Under the pieces are notes generated by a model. The model saw only the letters and a list, made by a program, of their open reading frames with translations, had not been told where the DNA came from and ran no database searches. Shown here one piece after another: positions 48,660 through 58,370 of a DNA stretch of 64,000 nt. The stretch lies in assembly GCA_000349905.1 (NCBI GenBank), contig KB722754.1, positions 502,824-566,823 of the forward strand. Reading direction: 5' to 3'. Position 1 is the stretch's first letter; every line of letters starts with the position of its first letter. The DNA comes from Volvariella volvacea V23 (lineage: Eukaryota; Basidiomycota; Agaricomycetes; Agaricales; Pluteaceae). A program made the translations under genes and the position numbers.

Positions 48660-48949
48660 CACTCAAGACGCAGAGGCAACAAAACTAGTCCCTCAGTCCT
48701 CTATCCACACCTTGCATCTTCCCAAGACCAACGACACTTGTGTTTACGCAGCCTCATGATAGTCACGTTCACGTCCGCTCTATATGACATTTGCATTTAT
48801 TTCGTTATTTACTGGTCGGGTACCACGTGTATGATGATTATGTATGTGTAGGAAGACAACAGCATGGCATATATCATTAGAAAATAAGTAGCAATATGAA
48901 CTGTAGTAATTTGGGAATTCAAATGAAAACGAGTCCCGTACATGCTTAC

Positions 48950-48956
48950 AAAAAAA
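48950..48956 (-). terminator. RNA polymerase III T-tract after tRNA-Ile
   Basis: Seven A on the plus strand, i.e. TTTTTTT in the sense of the tRNA, starting 5 bases past its 3' end. Confidence 0.65.
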
Positions 48957-48960
48957 TCTG

Positions 48961-49034
48961 TGGCCAACGTGGGGATCGAACCCAAGACCTTCGCGTTATT
49001 AGCACGACGCTCTAACCAACTGAGCTAGTCGGCC
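48961..49034 (-). tRNA. tRNA-Ile(AAT), left of a head-to-head pair
   Basis: A 74-base minus-strand tRNA, identical base for base to those at 21201 and 49294. Anticodon AAT in loop CTAATAA, no intron. The T run on the minus strand at 48950-48956 serves as Pol III terminator. Confidence 0.95.
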
Positions 49035-49098
49035 CGTGCGCAATTTTCCCTCGAAAGTAACGTGGCGCTCTCACCCGTTGTCTTGGCGGGCAGCTTCT

Positions 49099-49294
49099 GC
49101 ATGAAAAATACTCCATTGATGATATTTAGCAGACGTAATGTCAATGNNNNNNNNNNNNNNNNNNNNNNNNNNNNNNNNNNNNNNNNNNNNNNNNNNNNNN
49201 NNNNNNNNNNNNNNNNNNNNNNNNNNNNNNNNNNNNNNNNNNNNNNGCATGAAAAATACTCCATTGATGATATTTAGCAGACGTAATGTCAATG
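49099..49294. repeat. 48-base direct repeat flanking the assembly gap
   Basis: Positions 49099-49146, directly before the gap, are identical to 49247-49294, directly after it. Contig ends that overlap but were not merged would give exactly this picture, so the gap is probably false and one copy should be removed. Confidence 0.85.
49147..49246. other. Assembly gap (100 N), probably spurious
   Basis: Exactly 100 N flanked by identical 48-base ends. See the flanking repeat. Confidence 0.9.
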
Positions 49295-49367
49295 GCCGAC
49301 TAGCTCAGTTGGTTAGAGCGTCGTGCTAATAACGCGAAGGTCTTGGGTTCGATCCCCACGTTGGCCA
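49294..49367 (+). tRNA. tRNA-Ile(AAT), right of a head-to-head pair
   Basis: A 74-base plus-strand tRNA identical to those at 21201 and 48961: acceptor GGCCGAC/GTTGGCC, anticodon AAT, discriminator A. A T run at 49372-49381 follows. If the neighbouring gap is false, the two 5' ends are only about 110 bases apart. Confidence 0.95.
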
Positions 49368-49371
49368 TAAA

Positions 49372-49381
49372 TTTTTTTTTT
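49372..49381 (+). terminator. RNA polymerase III T-tract after tRNA-Ile
   Basis: Ten consecutive T starting 5 bases past the tRNA 3' end. Confidence 0.7.
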
Positions 49382-49724
49382 CTCTATAAAATTGTGAAGT
49401 TTTGCCGGTCACATAACTTTCGTTCCATTGAGCTGAATCAAAGCAGAAGAACAACAATACAGAAGCACAACAAGAGGACAATGCGACAACGCAATCAGAC
49501 CAATAGAATGCAGGTACCCTGCTTATCTCCTGAGTCGCTTGGAATCACTATCAACACTTTGTCCTTGCGCGGCCTGTTGCAAACCCATCCCCAACCCCGC
49601 AGACTTTCGGAAAGACCCAGCCAAAGAACCAGAACTAAAGAACACAAACAGGTTGGCTTTGCGTACACTCAGGAGATGCTACGAACATACTTGAGCGTAT
49701 CGGCAGGTCGTTTTACTCCTATGG

Positions 49725-51512
49725 TTAATCCCGAGCTGGAACCGGTGGGTGCTTTGTAGGCTTGGTGCAGCGGGTTCTAATAGCGGTGTTATAGTTAACA
49801 ACTACCTCCTGAACGCCTAAATTGATACGCACAACACCTGGAGGGAAGTGGAAACCGCCCATCGACGGCTTCAATCCAGAGCCAAGACTCCTTGCTGAAC
49901 GAGGACTACTGGGCACAACCTTAGGTGTATGTGCATTGCCGGCAGGTGGTGTCTCAGTGCCAGTTACCCTTTGTTGTCCAGTAACTCGTTGAGGCAAATA
50001 TCGTCGTTGATGAGGAATGATTTTAGGATGTGACAAGTCGGAGTGTTGGCCATGAGCTAGCGCATCTTCCGATGCTAGCTTGCGGGTCTCTTGCTTCTGA
50101 TTCTGCCCTTGTTCCTCCTGTACAGTGACACTGGGTGGCTGAGGGCTGCCTTCATCTCTTCGCCCATCACCAATGCTCACTTCACCCAGACTTTCCTCAA
50201 CACCGATACCCTCGTCAAAGTCAATCGGCCTTCCGAGATCAACTCCATCAAGATCGACGGTGGCAAGGAAAGCATCGTCCTCGGAATTGAACGGGTATGA
50301 TTCCTCGCCTTCCTCTACTACCTCCATTAAATCAGATTCGGGCTCTGGTTGGGCCGGGGGTGGAGGGTCGTTTTTGGGCCCAACCGGCAGAGCAGCCGCT
50401 ACGGCAGGGGCTGATGGTGCAGCTGGCGGCGGCATCGATTGTTGACGCTGAATCTGCACCTGTGGCGTCACTGGTGTATGGAGGCCAACCAGCTCTGCTG
50501 GTTCCTTGCCCTTCGCAGACGAAGATGCCAGTTCCTCTTGGGGTTTCGTGTTTGCAAGTACTGCTGCAAGCATCTCTGCCCTGATGTGCGCGGGAAGGGG
50601 GCCTGGGCCTTTGTTAGGAGGGCGAGTTGGAGTATCCACCAGCTGGGGTTGGTGAGGCTGAGGGCGGTCAGATGTCGAAGGCTCGGCTTCATTGGAAACT
50701 GGTGGCCTTTCTTCGAATTCTGGTCGTCGGTATAGCTCGCTTTTATCAAATTTGGGCTGCACACCTATCAATGCTGCCAACTGCGAAAACAGGAGGAAAA
50801 CATACGGGTGGAATTTTAATCTTCACAATTTCTTGGGTGTATGCTCTGTCGTACAAACAATTTCCCAACAAATTTCCAAAGTTTCGTAAGGCCCGCTTGA
50901 GGCCATCCGTGACGGCCTCTTTCTTACACTGCACGAATTACGCCACTATATCGCAAAGCCTGGACCAAGACACACCTTGTCAATGGCAGCTGCCTTGCTC
51001 TTAGAACCTTCCAGCATTCCATATCCGATATCTTCATGATATACACCGTCCCTGAGCGTAACCTTCATGATCGCCGTCACTCCAACCGCATAGCGCTGTG
51101 ATTGCTCATTGTAATCCACGAAGTCCGTCGTCAAACTCACGACGCTGGAGCTCCATCCATTAAAACCAAACACTTCGTTCGCGAGATTGATGATCTTCCA
51201 TCCTTCAGCATAGGTGAGTTTAGGTCCTCCGCCAGGCCCCGGGCGCTGAGATATAAATTCCGGGCCGAGCTTTTGATTGAGTTTAGCTTGTAAAGTTGCA
51301 ATTTTTACTGCTGTCTCTTGAGTTACATCCATAAACGAGGGTGAATCGAACGAGAAGGAGTTCTGTGCAAACGGCGTCCCGTGAGCTTGGGGATTGAATG
51401 TCATGGCTCCAGATGTCACGATTTGATGTGAAGTTGATGTAAAAGGAAGCCTAGTCCCTGAAAGGTTTGCGTAGTAAGAATCGATTAGGTGTTGGCTCAG
51501 AGCACCAGCCAT
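49725..51512 (-). CDS. RAD52: RAD52 recombination mediator
   Basis: Three exons on the minus strand (50976-51512, 50806-50928, 49725-50756) encode 563 residues. Rad52 anneals single-stranded DNA and loads Rad51 during homologous recombination in the nucleus. The conserved N-terminal annealing domain (about residues 60-225) shows [64 protein letters not shown] and [10 protein letters not shown]. The C-terminal 340 residues are Pro/Gln/Glu-rich and poorly conserved, as is usual for the Rad51- and RPA-binding tail. The acceptor giving [16 protein letters not shown] (after 50757) was preferred to an upstream AG that would add 8 residues. The start at 51512 gives about 59 residues before the conserved core; the in-frame Met at MTFNPQ (51401) is an alternative. 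Confidence 0.93.
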
Positions 51513-51795
51513 CCAAGACTGGAGTGGGAATAGAATGAAAGTCTAGCGAGGACTGCACATTTATGAGCGAATGAAGGCGTTAGTGAGTCATGGTAAATCA
51601 AAGAACCTAGTTAAATGGGAGACCAAAAGCAGGGATGTTGCGCGTTGCTAGATGTTAAGTTACGACAGTTGACTTGTGTGGCATGTGACCACGGACGCGT
51701 AATGAGTCGCGTTCGGAGATTGTGTGCATGAAAGGTCACATGACTGCCAAGAGAAATCACGTCGCGGGGTTCACCGAATCGACCCTGTCTACGCC
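51513..51795. other. RAD52 promoter region
   Basis: Ordinary-composition DNA with normal CpG content between the RAD52 start and the CpG-poor block. It should hold the RAD52 promoter. Confidence 0.5.
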
Positions 51796-52750
51796 TTGCC
51801 CATTAGCAGCAGTCAGGCTTGCTGTGTGGGAATTGGAGGTGTAATGCAGTGTGGGCAGCTCAGGCACTGTCCAGCAACATAAACACTCAGCTGTGTCTGA
51901 CAGTCACCCATAGTGCATTTATCCATGCTCAATTCCTTGCCTCAAGAGGCAATGCAGAAAGCTCCACTCCTTAGCATCAGCTTTATATTATTGACCTATA
52001 CCTTCATTGACAAATTGAGAGCAAAAGAGACCATATGAGTTGTCTGTCTATCTGCAGGTGTAGCATGCAGCTTACCCAAAGTTGTTTGATTGATTTAGCT
52101 CAAATTCTTTGTCATGGGACAATCTGACATTCTAATATTTTATATTGATGTTTTCTGGCTCTTCAACAATACTATAGTGATGATCCAGAAAGGATATGAC
52201 AAGGTATTGCCCTTTTGTATTGATTTTTTTTTAATGACTGAAGACCAAGTTTAATATAATCTTGGTATTTTTCATGTTCTGTCCTGAAGTGGTTAAGTTC
52301 TACTTGTTACAGGTAAGATGTATATTGAGGAGTTGTGCAAGACACTAGATGAGGTGCTGTTAGCCTATAAAGCTAACAATCAAGTGGGTTTGCTATTGTA
52401 TCTTTTATTGACAGGACCTTAATCTTGAATGTAGCTTTTAGCTGTCAAGTATACTCTGAAAAAGAATATAACAACAAACTACTGTAGTTTCAATTTGTTA
52501 TCCATTTCTTGCTTTCAGAATGAACACTATACAAAATCACAGATTCAATCCACCAAACCATTTCTCATACAATAAATCAAGTATTTATTAAACTTCCAAC
52601 TTATATATACCTGCATAATTTGTTCTGATATATCAAAAATAATAAATTATGGGTTACAAACTTAAATACATTAAAGCCACAATTAACATCACCATAATGG
52701 TTTTTCTAAGTTTTATGGTTATCAACCTATTTCCCAACTTCCTTAAGTTA

Positions 52751-52755
52751 TAAAT
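52751..52755. repeat. Left target-site duplication of the solo LTR
   Basis: TAAAT immediately before the LTR, repeated immediately after it at 53500-53504. Confidence 0.8.
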
Positions 52756-53499
52756 TGTTGCGGAAAAAGCGAATGCTCAGATTCTATTCCCAAGCGAAGA
52801 ATAGTAAGTAAAGGGGTGGAAAGAAGAGGCTAGCTCATAGTTGCTTACCTATTCCCAAGCGAAGAATCTTTAAAGCTGGGGAATAGGTGGCAAGAGCAGT
52901 ACGGTATATATACTACTCGAAGATAAATAAAGATAAATAAACGGATATAATCTCCTGGGTGAGGAGAAGTGGGGGAGTAAGAAAGAAAGTAGCAAAGTGG
53001 GAGTCCTGAGCAAAGAGTGTAGCGCATGGACCAGGGGACGCGTAAGCTGGGTCGGCATGTACGCGTACGCCCGTGTCATGCGCAGTCGATGTGGGAAGGG
53101 ACGGAGTCATATGAAGTCATAATCGATCTTCTGACTCGACACATGTTCATGTAGAACAAGATCGAGTCACCGGATGCAATAGAGAACAAAGGGTATACCG
53201 TAAAGGGGAAACGGAGATGAAAGAAGTGAGATGGAGATCATAGATGAGGGTATAGGGTATGGGTAAACGGGTGTATGTAGGTAAGAGTGATGTGTAAGAG
53301 AGGAGATGGGGTAATATGTATTATGTATCGAAGATATAACGAAAAGGATGTATCGGAAAAAAGGAAAAGCGAAATGAAAATGAGATAATAGAGACGCTTG
53401 GTGGGCGTCAATGTGGGTGTGAACGCTTGTTGATGTAGACGCTTGGTGGGCGTCAAAGTATTGGGCGTTTTATGTCGAGGGCTCTTATGAGCCCTGACA
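52756..53499 (-). mobile_element. Solo LTR of an LTR retrotransposon
   Basis: A 744-base element that begins TGTTG and ends TGACA on the plus strand (TGTCAGGGCTC ... CAACA on the minus strand), i.e. the TG...CA ends of an LTR. It is flanked by a perfect 5-base duplication, TAAAT. Its composition is balanced and contains CpG, unlike the AT-rich DNA on both sides, so it inserted later than the decay of its host sequence. The minus-strand start is an inverted repeat: AGGGCTC and GAGCCCT around a 4-base loop, extended by TTTATGTC and GACATAAA that partly include the duplication. Two copies of a 19-base unit lie at 53392-53410 and 53437-53455. No primer-binding site, gag or pol follows, so this is a recombination remnant. 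Superfamily cannot be read from an LTR alone. Confidence 0.82.
53392..53455. repeat. Short direct repeat inside the LTR
   Basis: GACGCTTGGTGGGCGTCAA occurs at about 53392-53410 and again at about 53437-53455. Each copy also contains a small palindrome (GACGC/GCGTC). Confidence 0.75.
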
Positions 53500-53504
53500 T
53501 AAAT
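53500..53504. repeat. Right target-site duplication of the solo LTR
   Basis: TAAAT, identical to 52751-52755. Confidence 0.8.
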
Positions 53505-54749
53505 GTATTATCTTTACTTTCTGTACAAGTTTACAATATTCCTCATTTACTTAAGCTTGATTGCAAAGTTTTGTGGTGTTGAAAAAACTATCAAAACAAC
53601 AAGTAAATATATTGAGTCACCTATAAATAAATATCTTCAAATGAAAAAAAAAAATTACAAAAAGGACTATCTAAATAAGCCAGTAGGTATCATAGCTCTT
53701 CTGTTCATTCAGCAACTCAGGTCCAATATGGAGGCATTAGGATAATATATTGCAATGGCTTATAGATACAACTCCTTCAAAAAAATAAAACATGAGAAAT
53801 TATACTTTTTGAGTATTAACTCTGAATGTTATATCAGTTTATAGTACTTCAGAGGCAAGATCATCTCCAGATGTATAAGATAAAGCAGACCCTGATTACT
53901 GCCAATAGGTTTTCACTTAAATACTTTTAGGTCTAGTGGCTCATCTTGAGTATATTGAGTCACTTCACAAAGAGATTAAAGCTGCTATTGTGATATATGG
54001 TTAGAGGAAGTATATATTTAAGAAAATGCCCAAGTTGGATAGTTTTATGTGCAAGGCCACCTGATTGACTCTTCTTGCCCCATGTAAGTGCATTCTTATG
54101 CATATTGATAAAAAAAATAAAACTGACTACCAGATATTATGAACTGTATTGCATTATTACAAAAATTCATTTTTTCAGATAGCTCAAAGATATCCAAAAA
54201 TGCATAAATTAGCACTGCTTATAACCCAAGGCACAATAATGAAAAGGCATATGATAGCACCAAAACTTTCAATAAATACCAATTTAGCAAATTAGATGAT
54301 GCTGAAAACATTAAGAACTAGACTATCTCTCCTAGCATTGATTATCTACTGTTTGAAGTTGAGAATTTAACTTAGCAAGCTAAGCATCAGCTATTTTATA
54401 GCTTTACACACTAAGAAATTGACTCAAATCAAGTCCAAAATGCTTTATGACCATGATGAAAATGAAGACTATGCTTGCACATATTTTCCTAAACTATAAT
54501 ATCAAAGCAGACACACCACTCAGTTATAAGTGCTATAATGGGTTTACTATTCTTGACAAGAATGCAGAGATATTGTTTAGAAAGTGCTAAAAAGTATTAA
54601 AAAAACAATGGAGTTTGTGGTCAAAGGTGAGACCCTATATGTAGAATTACAATGTTTAACCACGAAGTGGGACTCATTGTATAACGACTTGTATTGATTG
54701 TTCATAGCCTTAGAGCATCATTGCCTGGCAGAATCATCTCTAGCAAAAA

Positions 54750-54821
54750 CTTGGATATGGGGCATTGAACCTTGAGCTATCACATGAGAGGTGATAATGT
54801 TAGCTGTTACACCATATCCAA
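54750..54821 (-). pseudogene. Decayed tRNA-Glu copy, inverted, CpG-mutated
   Basis: On the minus strand these 72 bases align without gaps to the intact tRNA-Glu at 54998-55069. There are 12 differences, 11 of them transitions. All nine CpG sites of the intact gene are changed here to TpG or CpA (for example TCGG to TTGG, AACGGC to AACAGC, CACGCG to CATGTG). The acceptor stem can still partly pair and the anticodon CTC is kept, but the T arm is damaged by the changes. This is a duplicate that decayed by C-to-T change at CpG. It lies inside the CpG-depleted block. Confidence 0.88.
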
Positions 54822-54997
54822 TTATAAAAGCATGAGCCACCTTAACTATATAACTCTAAAAGTGTTACAAGGCAACAAGTATGTTGCAGTATCATATACA
54901 CATTTTGCCTGGTAAGAATATTTGTCTAATTGTACACCATACCCCCACCCTAGCTCTGAGCCCTCGATATAATGCACATGTGTTTTCTTTTGCATCA

Positions 54998-55069
54998 TCG
55001 GATATGGTGTAACGGCTAACATTATCGCCTCTCACGCGATAGCTCGGGGTTCGATTCCCCGCATCCGAG
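54998..55069 (+). tRNA. tRNA-Glu(CTC)
   Basis: A 72-base plus-strand cloverleaf starting TCGGATA and ending CATCCGA plus discriminator G (one weak pair at the acceptor base). Anticodon loop CTCTCAC carries CTC, flanked by CGC and GCG. T arm CGGGG TTCGATT CCCCG is perfect. No intron. A T run follows at 55070-55074. It stands at the right edge of the CpG-poor block, yet keeps all nine of its CpG sites. Confidence 0.93.
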
Positions 55070-55074
55070 TTTTT
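55070..55074 (+). terminator. RNA polymerase III T-tract after tRNA-Glu
   Basis: TTTTT directly after the discriminator base. Confidence 0.65.
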
Positions 55075-56503
55075 GACTCTTGTGGCTTTGAATTGCCAGT
55101 GCTCAAGCCTAGCAAGGTACGATACGGAGTCCCGAGAGGTGTGTATAAAAACTGGCGCTGAATCTGATAATTGATTGGACATCATAGGGAGAGTCGGCCT
55201 GACAATTCACCCGATGGCGTGACCACAACATTTACCTCCACTCTAGGTTGTTGATCAGGGATGCAATTGCTTGTCCGATATCCCTGGGAGTAATCCCAGC
55301 CAGCGCTTCTCGTTGTAACGCAAACTGTGAATCCAAGCGTGCAATACATATTAACGGCAACGGGGTAAGCACTATATTCACTCCTGGTTGATATACCCCA
55401 GCCGGATTCTATCGGCTTACTAGTGTTCAAGGAATCCCCCAGACTGGGCTAGCCATACCAATATCTCAGGGGTACTCTTTTCAACTGATAGAAAGTCCTG
55501 TACCTAGGGATCACTGGCACCCCTCCATTTCATCGAGCAAGCTGCGACACCATTCTACTGGGGACTCGATCCTGGAAGCTTCCCCTCGATTCATGCAGAT
55601 GCCACCCGCGATCGGACTGACTAGATATGCACGCGAGTGGTCCGTGAACCCCTCATTTTTAGTGAGCTTTGGTTTTCGGGGACGAAGTCAGGGTGAGTAC
55701 CCATATTCAATCAGCTGACAATAAGATGAGATTGCAAACCCCATCAATAGCTCCGTGCTGCTATGATTCTCCGACATCGCTAATGACGTGTTGCATGGCA
55801 TCCTATATCCTGTGCAGAACCACTGTTAGTTGGCGTCGAGGGGGTCTGTGATCTCAGGCTGGTCTGCCAGTTTGGGAGTCAAGACCCCTGTAAACTTGAG
55901 GTAATTACTCGGTCCGCCCTCGTAACAGTTTGGTCATAATCGGATTGAGATTTTTCTCAATCATTATGGATCACTGCTCGCATAGATCGGTGGAAGTTCT
56001 GCCCTAGGATTCCAAAAAAGCCCAGGTTAGGGTATCTGCATACAGAGCCCTTCTCGAAGTGAGCGTTGATGCGGTATTTTAGGTGGGTATGATGACTAAG
56101 GTGTGCTTGAATGTCAGGCGGTCAGATTATGTGGAGAGCGCAAACTAGATTCGAAGAAAACCGGAAGCACAATGGGCGCCTGAAAATGATGAGAACCCAA
56201 TGGGTAAAGGGAAGCCAGAGGGTTTGATGGATGGCTCACCTCTATCACATCCCAGTTAGATGAATGGAAGCACGCAGCAGATCATCAACGGGATGAGGTT
56301 TTGATCTCGAAATCGTACAATGATCCTGCACGTATGGGAAAACAATAAATTAAAAAACGTGATACGAACGAATACAACAAGATTCGTCGAAATTACAAAG
56401 CATCCTAATACAGAGCAGTGAGAAAAGCTAGATGAGAAAGATGGAGCAGAAGAACAGTAGCAAAGAACAGCAGCAAAGCGTAATAGTAAAATCCATATTG
56501 ATA
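55075..56503. other. 1.4-kb gene-free stretch
   Basis: Normal base composition returns directly after the tRNA-Glu. No frame shows a domain. The segment next to 56503 should be the 3' UTR of the following minus-strand gene. Confidence 0.5.
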
Positions 56504-58094
56504 TCACGAGATGGGGCTATCCAAACGTGCAAGGTCATCTTTTGCAGCAATTAAGATGTCCTGGTATAGTATTAGCTCAAATCGAAAGAATGAAGGGTTG
56601 GAATACACACAGTAACCAGTCCTTGTCTCGTCTCGTCCTTGATTTCCTTCCATCTTCCTTCATATGTTCGTAATAACTCGTCATATTCATCTCTCTGTCG
56701 TCGATCACCTCTCACAGCAGTTCGGATTACTGCCCTGAGGACGCATATTCCGGCGACCCATTCCACTTCATCCGACTCCCATACGGCATCCCTGGCGACC
56801 ATCTCCGAGAATACGCGACTCAGGGCGTAATTGCCGTATCCGCTGTGATCCGTATCAGATCCCATGGCCATCATGCCCAATTCCAATGCCGCTGCGTGAA
56901 TATAGGCCCATTGGATGTAGTCCTTTCTGCGCTGACGATCAGCGGCAATGCGCTGCACTTCGTCATTCATTGACGTCGGTGCCGCAGCGTTCTGGGGCGG
57001 ACCAGGCCTTGCAGGGATCCGCGAGGGTGCATATGAAACCCACGTAGAGTGCTTGCGTATCTGCATTTGCAAGGCACGGAGTACTGCAAGTGGCCCTGCT
57101 GTTCCCGCATGGATCATGGACATGGGAAAGTACGCTGATGCGTCCAGCAGCCGACGAAGGTAAGCGTGCGGTTCCGTATTGATATTGAGACCACCGGCAG
57201 CGCTGGATATAGCCTCGAACATAGCCTCGATAACAGCTGTGAGAGGGATGGGGGATGGATTGGACATGGTGAAAGATTGGATCATGGATGCGAGGGTGCT
57301 GGGGTCAGCGCCTTGAAGAAAGGCATCGCGAAGATTAGGTTGTGTTATGTTGATATTGATTGTGTGGTTATGAGGAGATGGGGCAGGTGGTGGCAAAGGT
57401 TGCTGTATGGGCGTGCTCTGAGTCATCCCGCCATATTGGACAGGCTGTACGGACTGCACAGAAGCGATAATAGGCTGTGAAGTCGTGACAGGGCTACTAG
57501 TGGCTTCTGGCTGGGAGTAGGGAATGATAGTCGCCGGTGCAGGAACGCTAGTGTTCCACGTTAGATCGCCGCTGGGAGAGTTGGCTGAAAGAGCGTGGGC
57601 TAATGACTCAATGGCCTGCGTAGTGTTGCGCTCAACAGGAAGACAAACGTACCTTTCTCTGTCAATTTCTTTCCTGATCTTGGCCTCCCTTCTAGCTTCC
57701 TGCGAGTTCTTCCGACTGTATTCTTGAACCAGTTATAGATTTGCTAGATGCAGGAGCAAAGTGAGCAAAGGAGTTGAACACCCAGGAACGAAAAACAAGG
57801 ACCTCTCGAAATCGTGATTCTGATTCCTCCGTCCCCAAACCGACGAACTCATTCGGTAGACCAAATCGCGAGATGAAATCCGATGCGCGTTCGAGAGCGA
57901 ACTTCTTCGCATCACCTCGTACAGAGCCCTGGGATCGTCGTTCAAACTCTGGGAGATGGCTGTAGAAGGGGCGTCAGGGAGTGGTCGCAAGCATGCTGGA
58001 TGTGAAGCAGCGAATACCTCTTCAGAAAGGCGAGTTGTTGGTCGGTGTAAACCTTGGGGAGCCTGGGTTTGTGTACCCTGGGATCACTGGCCAT
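56504..58094 (-). CDS. Hypothetical protein with homeodomain-like NWF motif
   Basis: Five exons on the minus strand (58018-58094, 57803-57959, 57653-57743, 56611-57599, 56504-56560) encode 456 residues. The N-terminal 100 residues read like a compact helical module: a basic start (PRVHKPRLPKVYTDQQLAFL), a helix (KSHLPEFERR), a helix rich in Phe/Ala (DAKKFALERASDFISRFG) and EQIYNWFKNTVGRTRRK at residues 78-94. The last part resembles the recognition helix of a homeodomain (WF.N.R.R), but the conserved Asn-Arg pair is not exact. A Pro/Thr/Gln-rich linker follows (about 110-180), then a helical domain (about 185-440) with no known signature. I recall similar hypothetical proteins in Agaricomycetes. 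DNA binding is an inference from the motif only. The exon 4 acceptor (57600) was chosen because the nearer AG gives a stop. Confidence 0.75.
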
Positions 58095-58370
58095 GATACA
58101 GATACGGGCACTGAGCCGCATCCGCTACATTCCAGCGCCTCGAGATTCGAAAGTGCCCGGGAGATGCCGAGGTACCTCGTGTCCTTTGGATTTCACCCAT
58201 TAGGAAATAACAAGGGTTTGTGCCAACGCCTCAAGAATCGTTTTCAGTGTCATTATTTTAGGGTCCTCGCACCAGGTCCAGGTATCCAAATGCATTCAAC
58301 TAGGCTACGCGTACGATAATTAGGGTATAACACATGTCAGTATCTCTAAAATCCCAACCACAAAATGCCC
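58095..58370. other. Short spacer
   Basis: A 276-base spacer between two minus-strand genes. It must hold the promoter of the NWF-motif gene and the 3' UTR of ERG6. Confidence 0.5.

Larger units (their letters stand above)
51796..54990. other. AT-rich, CpG-depleted decayed block (probable ancient transposon)
   Basis: From about 51796 to the LTR at 52756, and again from 53505 to about 54990, the sequence is AT-rich and nearly lacks CpG. TpG and CpA are common. Open frames are short and broken by TAG and TAA, with fragments such as ETLYVELQCLTTKWDSLYNDL read across 54600-54700, but I cannot assign a transposon class. The pattern fits long-term deamination of methylated CpG in a silenced repeat. 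It contains a younger solo LTR and an inverted decayed tRNA-Glu copy. Its borders are estimated by eye. Origin as a mobile element is inference. Confidence 0.6.

Noticed and set aside
49025..49329. Four open frames spanning the second N gap
   Set aside because: Artefacts of the N run and the repeated flanks; the region holds tRNA genes.
54600..54700. Fragment resembling a hAT transposase segment (TKWDSLYNDL)
   Set aside because: The similarity rests on about ten residues in a heavily mutated region; not enough to assign a transposon class.
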